Shown here in pieces: positions 22,579 through 33,788 of a stretch of DNA of 64,000 nucleotides. The DNA is from Parapristionchus giblindavisi. Lineage: Eukaryota > Nematoda > Chromadorea > Rhabditida > Diplogasteridae. The stretch spans positions 149,001 through 213,000 of the forward strand of contig CALSFV010000007.1 of the NCBI GenBank assembly GCA_943737045.1, given 5' to 3'. How positions within the stretch are numbered: the first letter of the stretch is position 1; the number at the start of each line of letters is the position of its first letter. The notes under the pieces were generated by a model, which made no database searches, was not told the DNA's origin, and was given only the letters and a program-made list of their open reading frames with translations. Made by a program: the position numbers and the translations under genes.

Positions 22579-24124
22579 ATGATCTTTGATCTTTGAACAA
22601 TACGTATTATGTAAGTTGTTCACTGAATTAGTGTCATTACAGTGCCTGCGAATTACTCGTGATTGGACCGAGGATCCCAACCGTCGAACGGGATTCATGC
22701 AGAAGGAGGTGAGTGTGGTCTTTCATATTTGCTCTTTTCGTAGTTTGTGGTCTGATCAATCAATCAAAACATTATGGGGTAAATGGTGAGAGGAGGAGAG
22801 GAAATACTCTATAAATTAGCAGGGAAGTGAATTTGGCCGCGTTGAAGTTGTTACAATTGGAGTATGAAGAATAGCAGGAGGTATAAACGCGTTCTTTGAT
22901 TTTTTGCCTTTGATCTTTGATCTTTAATCTCTGATCTTAAATTTAGGTGCGTCTCTTTGACGAATCGGTCATTCTGGATCCTAAGTAGGCAAAGAAGAGA
23001 AAGGGCAAACAGCGTAAGGCTATACTGAAGACTCTTAGTTGATGATCTACTAATCGATAATCAATCGATATCTTCCCAATTATCAATAGGTCACTTATTA
23101 TGTTAGTTCCCATGAAATTGTTACTCTACCTGATTTGTGTTGTTTGTTTATATTTCAATTGTTACATTGTTGTTATCGTGAATTTAAATGAAGTATGAAA
23201 GATTTTATTGAAGATATTAGCGCCCGAGTGCGGCTACCGTATCCTGTACAAGAAGCGCTGCAGGAAGCTCATGGTGTACGATGGACGCTGATTGATTATT
23301 GATTGCCTGGTTTATTTATTTATTGATTGATTGATTTCGTGACCTCACTCATTTACACATTCACATTTCTTACTGTTCATATGTTGGTACTCGTTGGTCT
23401 CATGATTATTGATTGATTTGATGGAATAAATCGATTAATTTTCACACCTTGCTATGTTTTTCGTTGACCAGTTTTTGTGTCGACACGATCACTCTTATGT
23501 ATTTAAAGGAGGAAAAGTGATGTAATGAATTCATAGATTGTTCTAAAAACCGTATTATGTTGAACTGTGTGTTCCTTTACTTAATTCTTTTTCAAATAGT
23601 TTTAATATTGTAATAAAAATATCATTATTAATCATAAAATATCATTATTAATTTATAAAAATATCATTATTTATTATCTTCGCAATACAGTATGGTATTC
23701 GGACAGGACTCGTGGTTCCACAACTTCACGCAGTGTATCGCGCGCACCATATCGCCCGAGGTACGTTAGGCTCAATGTAGATATCGATTTTCTGAATAAA
23801 ATCAATATTTTGTGTTTAATTTGATCTTTGATATTTGAAGAAAACATATTATTTCTCCCGTAGCCATGCTTATCTCAAGGGTAGTACTTGAGGTTCGTAT
23901 CCCACACGATTTTTTTTCAATTAGTTATCGAATGATTGTATAATATCAATCGATAATGTAGTAATTGGGCAAAGGTGCGAGGAGTTTCTCTAGAAATGGG
24001 CAGGGAATCGTGTCGTAGCTAATTTATTGGTTTACGGTAGTTGAGCTAATTTATTGAATTAAAATGTAATATTGTTGATAAGTCTATTAGAAGGATTTAG
24101 GATTATTTTAATTTCGTTTTTAGT
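22579..24124 (+). repeat. long-form satellite unit 3
   Basis: It is collinear with unit 1 at +13,010 bp. Internal exon 22643-22708, VRLF exon 22947-22988, RPB12 stub 23221-23291, MVFGQDSW exon 23692-23760. A private GGTTTACGG near 24033 is shared only with long unit 4 (33697), so units 3 and 4 are closest relatives. Confidence 0.95.
23221..23291 (+). pseudogene. RPB12: RPB12 last-exon fragment, copy 4
   Basis: Same stub as the copy at 10211, with the TGA stop retained. Confidence 0.73.
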
Positions 24125-27100
24125 ATGATCTTTGATCTTTGAACAATACGTATTATGTAAGTTGTTCACTGAATTAGTGTCATTCCAGTGCCTGCGAATT
24201 ACTCGTGATTGGACCGAGGATCCCAAGCGTCGAACGGGATTCATGCAGAAGGAGGTGAGTGTGGTCTTTCATATTTGCTCTTTTCGTAGTTTGTGGTCTG
24301 ATCAATCAATCAAAACATTATTAATGTTAGTAGTTGGTTCGTATCCCACACGGTTTTGGTCAATTAGTCATCGATTTATATGAATTATACCAATCGATAA
24401 TGTAGTAATTGGGCAAGGGTGAGAGGAGTTTCTCTAGAAATGGGCAGGGAATCGTGTCGTAGCTAATTTATTGGTTTATGGTAGTTGAGCTAATTTATTG
24501 AATTAAAATGTAATATTGTTGATAAGTCTATTAGAAGGATTTAGGATTATTTTAATTTCGTTTTTAGTTTGATCTTTGATCTTTGAACAATACGTATTAT
24601 GTAAGTTGTTCACTGAATTAGTGTCATTACAGTGCCTGCGAATTACTCGTGATTGGACCTAGGATCCCAAGCCTCGAACGGGATTCATGCAGAAGGAGGT
24701 GAGTGTGGTCTTTCATATTTGCTCTTTTCGTAGTTTGTGGTCTGATCAATCAATCAAAACATTATTAATGTTAGTAGTTGGTTCGTATCCCACACGGTTT
24801 TGGTCAATTAGTCATCGATTTATATGAATTATACCAATCGATAATGTAGTAATTGGGCAAGGGTGAGAGGAGTTTCTCTAGAAATGGGCAGGGAATCGTG
24901 TCGTAGCTAATTTATTGGTTTATGGTAGTTGAGCTAATTTATTGAATTAAAATGTAATATTGTTGATAAGTCTATTAGAAGGATTTAGGATTATTTTAAT
25001 TTCGTTTTTAGTATGATCTTTGATCTTTGAACAATACGTATTATGTAAGTTGTTCACTGAATTAGTGTCATTACAGTGCCTACGAATTACTCGTGATTGG
25101 ACCGAGGATCCCAAGCGTCGAACGGGATTAATGCAGAAGGAGGTGAGTGTGGTCTTTCATATTTGCTCTTTTCGTAGTTTGTGGTCTGATCAATCAATCA
25201 AAACATTATTAATGTTAGTAGTTGGTTCGTATCCCACACGGTTTTGGTCAATTAGTCATCGATTTATATGAATTATACCAATCGATAATGTAGTAATTGG
25301 GCAAGGGTGAGAGGAGTTTCTCTAGAAATGGGCAGGGAATCGTGTCGTAGCTAATTTATTGGTTTATGGTAGTTGAGCTAATTTATTGAATTAAAATGTA
25401 ATATTGTTGATAAGTCTATTAGAAGGATTTAGGATTATTTTAATTTTGTTTTTAGTATGATCTTTGATCTTTGAACAATACGTATTATGTAAGTTGTTCA
25501 CTGAATTAGTGTCATTACAGTGCCTACGAATTACTCGTGATTGGACCGAGGATCCCAAGCGTCGAACGGGATTAATGCAGAAGGAGGTGAGTGTGGTCTT
25601 TCATATTTGCTCTTTTCGTAGTTTGTGGTCTGATCAATCAATCAAAACATTATTAATGTTAGTAGTTGGTTCGTATCCCACACGGTTTTGGTCAATTAGT
25701 CATCGATTTATATGAATTATACCAATCGATAATGTAGTAATTGGGCAAGGGTGAGAGGAGTTTCTCTAGAAATGGGCAGGGAATCGTGTCGTAGCTAATT
25801 TATTGGTTTATGGTAGTTGAGCTAATTTATTGAATTAAAATGTAATATTGTTGATAAGTCCATTAGAAGGATTTAGGATTATTTTAATTTCGTTTTTAGT
25901 ATGATCTTTGATCTTTGAACAATACGTATTATGTAAGTTGTTCACTGAATTAGTGTCATTACAGTGCCTGCGAATTACTCGTGATTGGACCGAGGATCCC
26001 AAGCGTCGAACGGGATTCATGCAGAAGGAGGTGAGTGTGGTCTTTCATTTTTGCTCTTTTCGTAGTTTGTGGTCTGATCAATCAATCAAAACATTATTAA
26101 TGTTAGTAGTTGGTTCGTATCCCACACGGTTTTGGTCAATTAGTCATCGATTTATATGAATTATACCAATCGATAATGTAGTAATTGGGCAAGGGTGAGA
26201 GGAGTTTCTCTAGAAATGGGCAGGGAATCGTGTCGTAGCTAATTTATTGGTTTATGGTAGTTGAGCTAATTTATTGAATTAAAATGTAATATTGTTGATA
26301 AGTCTATTAGAAGGATTTAGGATTATTTTAAGTTCGTTTTTAGTATGATCTTTGATCTTTGAACAATACGTAATATGTAAGTTGTTCACTGAATTAGTGT
26401 CATTACAGTGCCTGCGAATTACTCGTGATTGGACCGAGGATCCCAAGCGTCGAACGGGATTCATGCAGAAGGAGGTGAGTGTGGTCTTTCATATTTGCTC
26501 TTTTCGTAGTTTGTGGTCTGATCAATCAATCAAAACATTATTAATGTTAGTAGTTGGTTCGTATCCCACACGGTTTTGGTCAATTAGTCATCGATTTATA
26601 TGAATTATACCAATCGATAATGTAGTAATTGGGCAAGGGTGAGAGGAGTTTCTCTAGAAATGGGCAGGGAATCGTGTCGTAGCTAATTTATTGGTTTATG
26701 GTAGTTGAGCTAATTTATTGAATTAAAATGTAATATTGTTGATAAGTCTATTAGAAGGATTTAGGATTATTTTAATTTCGTTTTTAGTATGATCTTTGAT
26801 CTTTGAACAATACGTATTATGTAAGTTGTTCACTGAATTAGTGTCATTACAGTGCCTACGAATTACTCGTGATTGGACCGAGGATCCCAAGCGTCGAACG
26901 GGATTAATGCAGAAGGAGGTGAGTGTGGTCTTTCATATTTGCTCTTTTCGTAGTTTGTGGTCTGATCAATCAATCAAAACATTATTAATGTTAGTAGTTG
27001 GTTCGTATCCCACACGGTTTTGGTCAATTAGTCATCGATTTATATGAATTATACCAATCGATAATGTAGTAATTGGGCAAGGGTGAGAGGAGTTTCTCTA

Positions 27101-27158
27101 GAAATGGGCAGGGAATCGTGTCGTAGCTAATTTATTGGTTTATGGTAGTTGAGCTAAT
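24125..27158 (+). repeat. 444-bp satellite array, block F
   Basis: Six monomers start at 24125, then 370 bp of the one at 26789, interrupted by the LINE. The last 11 bases, GTTGAGCTAAT (27148-27158), are the LINE target duplication. The monomer at 24569 has the stop-bearing exon. The one at 26345 has a private TACGTAATATG. Confidence 0.96.
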
Positions 27159-27187
27159 ACTTACTTAGTTACTTAGTAGATCCATCT

Positions 27188-30136
27188 TCAGCGGGCGGGG
27201 CCGCGTGGATCACAATTCCTCCATATTTCTCTATTGCGTGCGCGTGTAGTCCAGTGTTGATAGGGCGTCCGTGAAGCGGAGGATCGGGTTGATCTCCCGG
27301 TGCTGTAGGGCATCTTCGCGTACTCCTCGATTGAGTCACTCCATCTGGCGGGGGGTCGTCCGGGTGGTCGTATGAGGTCGGGAGGGGGGAACCACTGCGT
27401 GACACGAGTGGACCATCTGTCGTCTTCTCTCCTTAGGACGTGACCTGCCCAACGGTGTTTCGCTCGTCGTATGTAGTCCATCGGATCGGTTACGAGAGAG
27501 ATCCGGCGGACGTCCTCGCTCGTAATACTTCTTTGTCGCATCGTGTGGAGATTCGTGCTGATTAGTGATCTCTCTAGTGCACGATGGGAGGTCTGGATGA
27601 AGGAGGTGACGGTCTTCGTGAGGGGCCACGTCTCGGCGGCGTAGCATAGAGCGGGGAGCACGTGAGAGTCGAAGAGAGATGAGCGAAGTTTGGGATCTTG
27701 GAGTTGGCTGGTGATCTCTCGAATACTGCCGTATGCGGCCCATGCCGCTCTCTTCCTCCTCAGAAGTTCAGTATGCAACTGACCATCTGCTCGGAGTTCG
27801 CGTCCGAGGTAGACGTACGAGTCGGTCTCTTCGAGTGGTTCTCCGTTGAGAGTGATTCCGGGTCCAGGACACCACGCGTTCTTCATGAGCTGCGTCTTCT
27901 TCCTGTTGATGGAGAGGCCGATCTTCTTTCCTGATTCCGCCAGCTCGTTCAGCATTCTCTGGAGTGCGGTCGTGTCCGTTCCGAGTAGAACGATGTCGTC
28001 AGCGAATCGCAGGTGCGAGAGCCATTTCCCATTGATCAGCACTCCTTCTTCACTCCAGTCAAGGTTCTTCATGCAATCTTGGAGAGCGGCAGTGAAGAGC
28101 TTCGGCGAGATGGTGTCGCCCTGTCTAACTCCTTTCTCGATGGGAATACGGACTGGTCGCTCAAAGGGCTTCATCTCCGTGTAGCATCCAGAGTTGAGCG
28201 CCTCCAGGCAGTGTACGTAGGAGGGGTCGGCTCCTTGATGCGTCAGGGAGTTGAGCACAGCAGGAATTTCGACTGAGTCGAAGGCCTTGCAGTAGTCGAC
28301 GAAGACGAGGGCGAGTGGGAGTCGGTATTCACGGTGGTGTTCAATGAGGGCGGAGAGGGTGTGTATGTGGTCCATACATCCGAATCTTCTTCGAAAACCA
28401 GCTTGCTCTACTGGTTGGGCGTCGTCCAGAGTCGTCTCCATTCTTGTGACCATAACCTTAGTGAAGAGCTTGTAAGGGACGGAGAGAAGGGCGATAGGGC
28501 GAAAGTTGTTGAGGTCACAGCGATCTCCCTTCTTGTGGATGAGGATTGAGGAGGAAGATTTCCATTGTCCTGGATACTGCTGTGACTGCAGGTATCGGCT
28601 AAACCGCGAGGAGAGTAGGGAATGAAGGAAGCTGCCTCCGTGTCGTAGCATTGGGCCCGTAATCTTGTCCGGTCCAGCTGCGCCGTCCTTCTTCGTACTA
28701 GTAATGGCGGTGCGGATTTCGGAAGGAAGGATGGGTAATGGTTCGTCGGCTGGTGGGGTGGGGCAACGAGGAATCGGCGTTTCGGAGCGGAAGAGATCTG
28801 AGTAGAACTCCTTCACACGCTCTTCAATTCCAGTTCGACTCGTTACCGGTGATCCGGATTGGTCGTACACTGCATCCATCGGAGTCCTCGCTTTCGATAG
28901 GCTCTGCTTGGCCTTCTTGATCGACCTTCTCTCTTCTGCAGCCTTCAGAAGTGTCTTCAGCCGGTGCTCCTGAATGTCCTTCTTGACGAATGCACGGCAG
29001 GTTCTCGAGGCCATGATCTTCTCGAAGGTATTGCACTCAGGGTCCCTTAGGCATCTTCCTCTCTGTTGAATCCAGAAGCGGGATGCTTCGGATAGACGTG
29101 GAGGAGGAGGTGTTGGCGGGACTTCTGTTGCTCGAGCACACTGCTTCAAACCGACACAGAGCAGGGCGTAGTCCTTCGTTGGATCAGGGTCCGTGCTCCA
29201 GGGGTAGCTTTTGATGGCTTCCTCGTATCGATGAGGGTCGATGGTTGGACGAGGAAGTTGGCGTCTCGAGTATCTCCAACTCTTCTCGATCTTGGCGTCA
29301 AGTCGGATTCTTGCGCGGAGTAGGCGGTGGTCGGAAGGGAAAGCGAATCCCTTGACAACACTGACGTCATGCACCATCCATCTTCTACTTACAAGGAAGT
29401 GGTCGATCTCATGCTTGGTCGTACCTCCAGGCGATTCCCATGTCCATCGATTGTTCAACTTCTTATCGAAGAAGGAATTCCCGTGGAAGGAGCGGGTAGA
29501 GGAAAGGAGATCTCTCATGAGATCGTCCGGGTCACCGTGGGGGTCGGAGTGGAATGGGCCGGTTCTGAAGTCGCTGTCTCTCTGTGGGCTCACTCGGATG
29601 TTGAAGTCGCCGGCCACTATACGGTAGAAGTGAGACTTCTCGCTGTTGTAGAGGGAGGTGAGCTCATCGAAGAAGGACTGCCTTTCCTCTAAAGGTGCTG
29701 CCGAAGTGGGTGCGTAGATTGAGAGTAGGGACAAGGACGACTTGCCGAAGCGGAAACGAATCACGGCAAGACGAGGGGAGACGATACAGAAGGAGATGAT
29801 GGATGAGACAAGTCGGGGGTGGACGAGGAATCCTACTCCTCCGATGTTCTTCTTTTCTATCTTCGCTCCAAGTATCAGCCTTGCACCGTTGACGAGGGTG
29901 TGCTCAACGGTCTTTCGCGACTTTGTCTCTTGCAGGCACACAACATCGTATCTGATGTCTTCGAAGGAATGCTCCAGAATGGCGATCGAGTCGTCGGACG
30001 CGACGGTGCGGCAGTTGAGTGTGCAGATCCTCAGGTCGTCGTTGTGACGGGGAGTGGGTGTTAGTAAGGGTTCGGGGGTAGTCCGGGTAGATGTCCTGAG
30101 GGGCTCCGAGATTAGATGGCCCTGCCCTCTGTGCAC
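27188..30136 (-). CDS. RTE endonuclease-reverse transcriptase (ORF2)
   Basis: About 982 residues counted from 30136. The APE-type endonuclease spans about 35-278: N41 in LNCRT, E70 in CLQET, GDFN at 176-179, and SDH at 268-270 as the catalytic end. Reverse transcriptase spans about 455-760: GAAGPDKI near 485-492, FVDYCKAFDS (D614), GVRQGD near 669, and FADD at 711-714. The C-terminal part includes YLGREL and RRKRAAWAAYG. All catalytic residues are present with no stops. The codon at 30136 is GTG. The frame stays open to 30220 without any ATG, and the first in-frame ATG is residue 207, inside the endonuclease. Translation must therefore begin by frameshift or reinitiation from ORF1, or at a non-ATG codon. 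Confidence 0.93.
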   Translation of the reverse strand: MHRGQGHLISEPLRTSTRTTPEPLLTPTPRHNDDLRICTLNCRTVASDDSIAILEHSFEDIRYDVVCLQETKSRKTVEHTLVNGARLILGAKIEKKNIGGVGFLVHPRLVSSIISFCIVSPRLAVIRFRFGKSSLSLLSIYAPTSAAPLEERQSFFDELTSLYNSEKSHFYRIVAGDFNIRVSPQRDSDFRTGPFHSDPHGDPDDLMRDLLSSTRSFHGNSFFDKKLNNRWTWESPGGTTKHEIDHFLVSRRWMVHDVSVVKGFAFPSDHRLLRARIRLDAKIEKSWRYSRRQLPRPTIDPHRYEEAIKSYPWSTDPDPTKDYALLCVGLKQCARATEVPPTPPPPRLSEASRFWIQQRGRCLRDPECNTFEKIMASRTCRAFVKKDIQEHRLKTLLKAAEERRSIKKAKQSLSKARTPMDAVYDQSGSPVTSRTGIEERVKEFYSDLFRSETPIPRCPTPPADEPLPILPSEIRTAITSTKKDGAAGPDKITGPMLRHGGSFLHSLLSSRFSRYLQSQQYPGQWKSSSSILIHKKGDRCDLNNFRPIALLSVPYKLFTKVMVTRMETTLDDAQPVEQAGFRRRFGCMDHIHTLSALIEHHREYRLPLALVFVDYCKAFDSVEIPAVLNSLTHQGADPSYVHCLEALNSGCYTEMKPFERPVRIPIEKGVRQGDTISPKLFTAALQDCMKNLDWSEEGVLINGKWLSHLRFADDIVLLGTDTTALQRMLNELAESGKKIGLSINRKKTQLMKNAWCPGPGITLNGEPLEETDSYVYLGRELRADGQLHTELLRRKRAAWAAYGSIREITSQLQDPKLRSSLFDSHVLPALCYAAETWPLTKTVTSFIQTSHRALERSLISTNLHTMRQRSITSEDVRRISLVTDPMDYIRRAKHRWAGHVLRREDDRWSTRVTQWFPPPDLIRPPGRPPARWSDSIEEYAKMPYSTGRSTRSSASRTPYQHWTTRARNREIWRNCDPRGPAR

Positions 30137-30267
30137 CGACCGACATCGGAGACGGGCAGGAAGAGGGCGCGGAGGACTTGGGCGCGGGTGGGGAATTGTC
30201 GTAGCAGGTTTGAGCTCTGGTTACCTTCCCTATCCGAGCCAGGGGTTCGGGATGGCCGCCTGATCAT
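30112..30267 (-). CDS. short RTE ORF1
   Basis: 51 codons from ATG (30267) to TAA (30112-30114) on the minus strand, starting MIRRPSRTPG and ending TEGRAI. The frame is arginine-rich, lies in a different frame from ORF2, and overlaps the open part of ORF2 by about 100 bp. RTE elements such as C. elegans RTE-1 are known to have a tiny ORF1 of similar size overlapping ORF2. It gives a natural ATG from which the endonuclease could be reached by frameshifting or termination-reinitiation. A second ATG at 30146 lies in the remaining frame. There is no similarity I can name. Confidence 0.5.
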   Translation of the reverse strand: MIRRPSRTPGSDREGNQSSNLLRQFPTRAQVLRALFLPVSDVGRCTEGRAI

Positions 30268-30381
30268 GTCGGTTTGCAAAACCTATGATCTACGTGAGCG
30301 GGTTGCTCGTTAGCACAACTTCGTAGCAATAGAAAGTTGCCGTGGACCCTTACACCGACTTTGAGGTGAGCAATATAAGAG

Positions 30382-32242
30382 GTTGAGCTAATTTATTGAA
30401 TTAAAATGTAATATTGTTGATAAGTCTATTAGAAGGATTTAGGATTATTTTAATTTCGTTTTTAGTATGATCTTTGATCTTTGAACAATACGTATTATGT
30501 AAGTTGTTCACTGAATTAGTGTCATTACAGTGCCTGCGAATTACTCGTGATTGGACCGAGGATCCCAACCGTCGAACGGGATTCATGCAGAAGGAGGTGA
30601 GTGTGGTCTTTCATATTTGCTCTTTTCGTAGTTTGTGGTCTGATCAATCAATCAAAACATTATTAATGTTAGTAGTTGGTTCGTATCCCACACGGTTTTG
30701 GTCAATTAGTCATCGATTTATATGAATTATACCAATCGATAATGTAGTAATTGGGCAAGGGTGAGAGGAGTTTCTCTAGAAATGGGCAGGGAATCGTGTC
30801 GTAGCTAATTTATTGGTTTATGGTAGTTGAGCTAATTTATTGAATTAAAATGTAATATTGTTGATAAGTCCATTAGAAGGATTTAGGATTATTTTAATTT
30901 CGTTTTTAGTATGATCTTTGATCTTTGAACAATACGTATTATGTAAGTTGTTCACTGAATTAGTGTCATTACAGTGCCTGCGAATTACTCGTGATTGGAC
31001 CGAGGATCCCAAGCGTCGAACGGGATTCATGCAGAAGGAGGTGAGTGTGGTCTTTCATTTTTGCTCTTTTCGTAGTTTGTGGTCTGATCAATCAATCAAA
31101 ACATTATTAATGTTAGTAGTTGGTTCGTATCCCACACGGTTTTGGTCAATTAGTCATCGATTTATATGAATTATACCAATCGATAATGTAGTAATTGGGC
31201 AAGGGTGAGAGGAGTTTCTCTAGAAATGGGCAGGGAATCGTGTCGTAGCTAATTTATTGGTTTATGGTAGTTGAGCTAATTTATTGAATTAAAATGTAAT
31301 ATTGTTGATAAGTCTATTAGAAGGATTTAGGATTATTTTAAGTTCGTTTTTAGTATGATCTTTGATCTTTGAACAATACGTATTATGTAAGTTGTTCACT
31401 GAATTAGTGTCATTACAGTGCCTGCGAATTACTCGTGATTGGACCGAGGATCCCAAGCGTCGAACGGGATTCATGCAGAAGGAGGTGAGTGTGGTCTTTC
31501 ATATTTGCTCTTTTCGTAGTTTGTGGTCTGATCAATCAATCAAAACATTATTAATGTTAGTAGTTGGTTCGTATCCCACACGGTTTTGGTCAATTAGTCA
31601 TCGATTTATATGAATTATACCAATCGATAATGTAGTAATTGGGCAAGGGTGAGAGGAGTTTCTCTAGAAATGGGCAGGGAATCGTGTCGTAGCTAATTTA
31701 TTGGTTTATGGTAGTTGAGCTAATTTATTGAATTAAAATGTAATATTGTTGATAAGTCTATTAGAAGGATTTAGGATTATTTTAATTTCGTTTTTAGTAT
31801 GATCTTTGATCTTTGAACAATACGTATTATGTAAGTTGTTCACTGAATTAGTGTCATTACAGTGCCTACGAATTACTCGTGATTGGACCGAGGATCCCAA
31901 GCGTCGAACGGGATTAATGCAGAAGGAGGTGAGTGTGGTCTTTCATATTTGCTCTTTTCGTAGTTTGTGGTCTGATCAATCAATCAAAACATTATTAATG
32001 TTAGTAGTTGGTTCGTATCCCACACGGTTTTGGTCAATTAGTCATCGATTTATATGAATTATACCAATCGATAATGTAGTAATTGGGCAAGGGTGAGAGG
32101 AGTTTCTCTAGAAATGGGCAGGGAATCGTGTCGTAGCTAATTTATTGGTTTATGGTAGTTGAGCTAATTTATTGAATTAAAATGTAATATTGTTGATAAG
32201 TCTATTAGAAGGATTTAGGATTATTTTAATTTCGTTTTTAGT
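30382..32242 (+). repeat. 444-bp satellite array, block G
   Basis: Starts with the second LINE target duplication and the remaining 74 bp of the split monomer, followed by monomers at 30467, 30911, 31355 and 31799. The 30467 monomer carries the CCCAACCG variant otherwise tied to long units. This series of four plus a long unit repeats 20803-22579 in type order. Confidence 0.96.
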
Positions 32243-33788
32243 ATGATCTTTGATCTTTGAACAATACGTATTATGTAAGTTGTTCACTGAATTAGTGTCA
32301 TTACAGTGCCTGCGAATTACTCGTGATTGGACCGAGGATCCCAACCGTCGAACGGGATTCATGCAGAAGGAGGTGAGTGTGGTCTTTCATATTTGCTCTT
32401 TTCGTAGTTTGTGGTCTGATCAATCAATCAAAACATTATGGGGTAAATGGTGAGAGGAGGAGAGGAAATACTCTATAAATTAGCAGGGAAGTGAATTTGG
32501 CCGCGTTGAAGTTGTTACAATTGGAGTATGAAGAATAGCAGGAGGTATAAACGCGTTCTTTGATTTTTTGCCTTTGATCTTTGATCTTTAATCTCTGATC
32601 TTAAATTTAGGTGCGTCTCTTTGACGAATCGGTCATTCTGGATCCTAAGTAGGCAAAGAAGAGAAAGGGCAAACAGCGTAAGGCTATACTGAAGACTCTT
32701 AGTTGATGATCTACTAATCGATAATCAATCGATATCTTCCCAATTATCAATAGGTCACTTATTATGTTAGTTCCCATGAAATTGTTACTCTACCTGATTT
32801 GTGTTGTTTGTTTATATTTCAATTGTTACATTGTTGTTATCGTGAATTTAAATGAAGTATGAAAGATTTTATTGAAGATATTAGCGCCCGAGTGCGGCTA
32901 CCGTATCCTGTACAAGAAGCGCTGCAGGAAGCTCATGGTGTACGATGGACGCTGATTGATTATTGATTGCCTGGTTTATTTATTTATTGATTGATTGATT
33001 TCGTGACCTCACTCATTTACACATTCACATTTCTTACTGTTCATATGTTGGTACTCGTTGGTCTCATGATTATTGATTGATTTGATGGAATAAATCGATT
33101 AATTTTCACACCTTGCTATGTTTTTCGTTGACCAGTTTTTGTGTCGACACGATCACTCTTATGTATTTAAAGGAGGAAAAGTGATGTAATGAATTCATAG
33201 ATTGTTCTAAAAACCGTATTATGTTGAACTGTGTGTTAGTTTACTTAATTCTTTTTCAAATAGTTTTAATATTGTAATAAAAATATCATTATTAATCATA
33301 AAATATCATTATTAATTTATAAAAATATCATTATTTATTATCTTCGCAATACAGTATGGTATTCGGACAGGACTCGTGGTTCCACAACTTCACGCAGTGT
33401 ATCGCGCGCACCATATCGCCCGAGGTACGTTAGGCTCAATGTAGATATCGATTTTCTGAATAAAATCAATATTTTGTGTTTAATTTGATCTTTGATATTT
33501 GAAGAAAACATATTATTTCTCCCGTAGCCATGCTTATCTCAAGGGTAGTACTTGAGGTTCGTATCCCACACGATTTTTTTTCAATTAGTTATCGAATGAT
33601 TGTATAATATCAATCGATAATGTAGTAATTGGGCAAAGGTGCGAGGAGTTTCTCTAGAAATGGGCAGGGAATCGTGTCGTAGCTAATTTATTGGTTTACG
33701 GTAGTTGAGCTAATTTATTGAATTAAAATGTAATATTGTTGATAAGTCTATTAGAAGGATTTAGGATTATTTTAATTTCGTTTTTAGT
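32243..33788 (+). repeat. long-form satellite unit 4
   Basis: It is collinear with unit 1 at +22,674 bp. Internal exon 32307-32372, VRLF exon 32611-32652, RPB12 stub 32885-32955, MVFGQDSW exon 33356-33424. It has a private GTTAGTTTACTT (about 33235) where the other copies read GTTCCTTTACTT. Confidence 0.95.
32885..32955 (+). pseudogene. RPB12: RPB12 last-exon fragment, copy 5
   Basis: Same stub as the copy at 10211; no coding change seen. Confidence 0.73.

Larger units (their letters stand above)
27159..30381 (-). mobile_element. RTE-type non-LTR retrotransposon (LINE)
   Basis: The 3,223-bp insertion lies on the minus strand between exact 11-bp duplications GTTGAGCTAAT (27148-27158 and 30382-30392). 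It encodes an apurinic-type endonuclease and reverse transcriptase. The 3' untranslated part is only about 29 bp and ends in a short repeat tail built from ACTAAGTA units rather than poly(A). Total length, very short 3' end, microsatellite tail and a small first frame overlapping the second all fit the RTE clade. It is visibly much richer in G and C than the satellite around it. Confidence 0.93.

Noticed and set aside
27336..29692. Several frames of 70-135 codons on both strands within the LINE
   Set aside because: They overlap the intact ORF2 in other frames. The GC-rich sequence makes chance open frames common.
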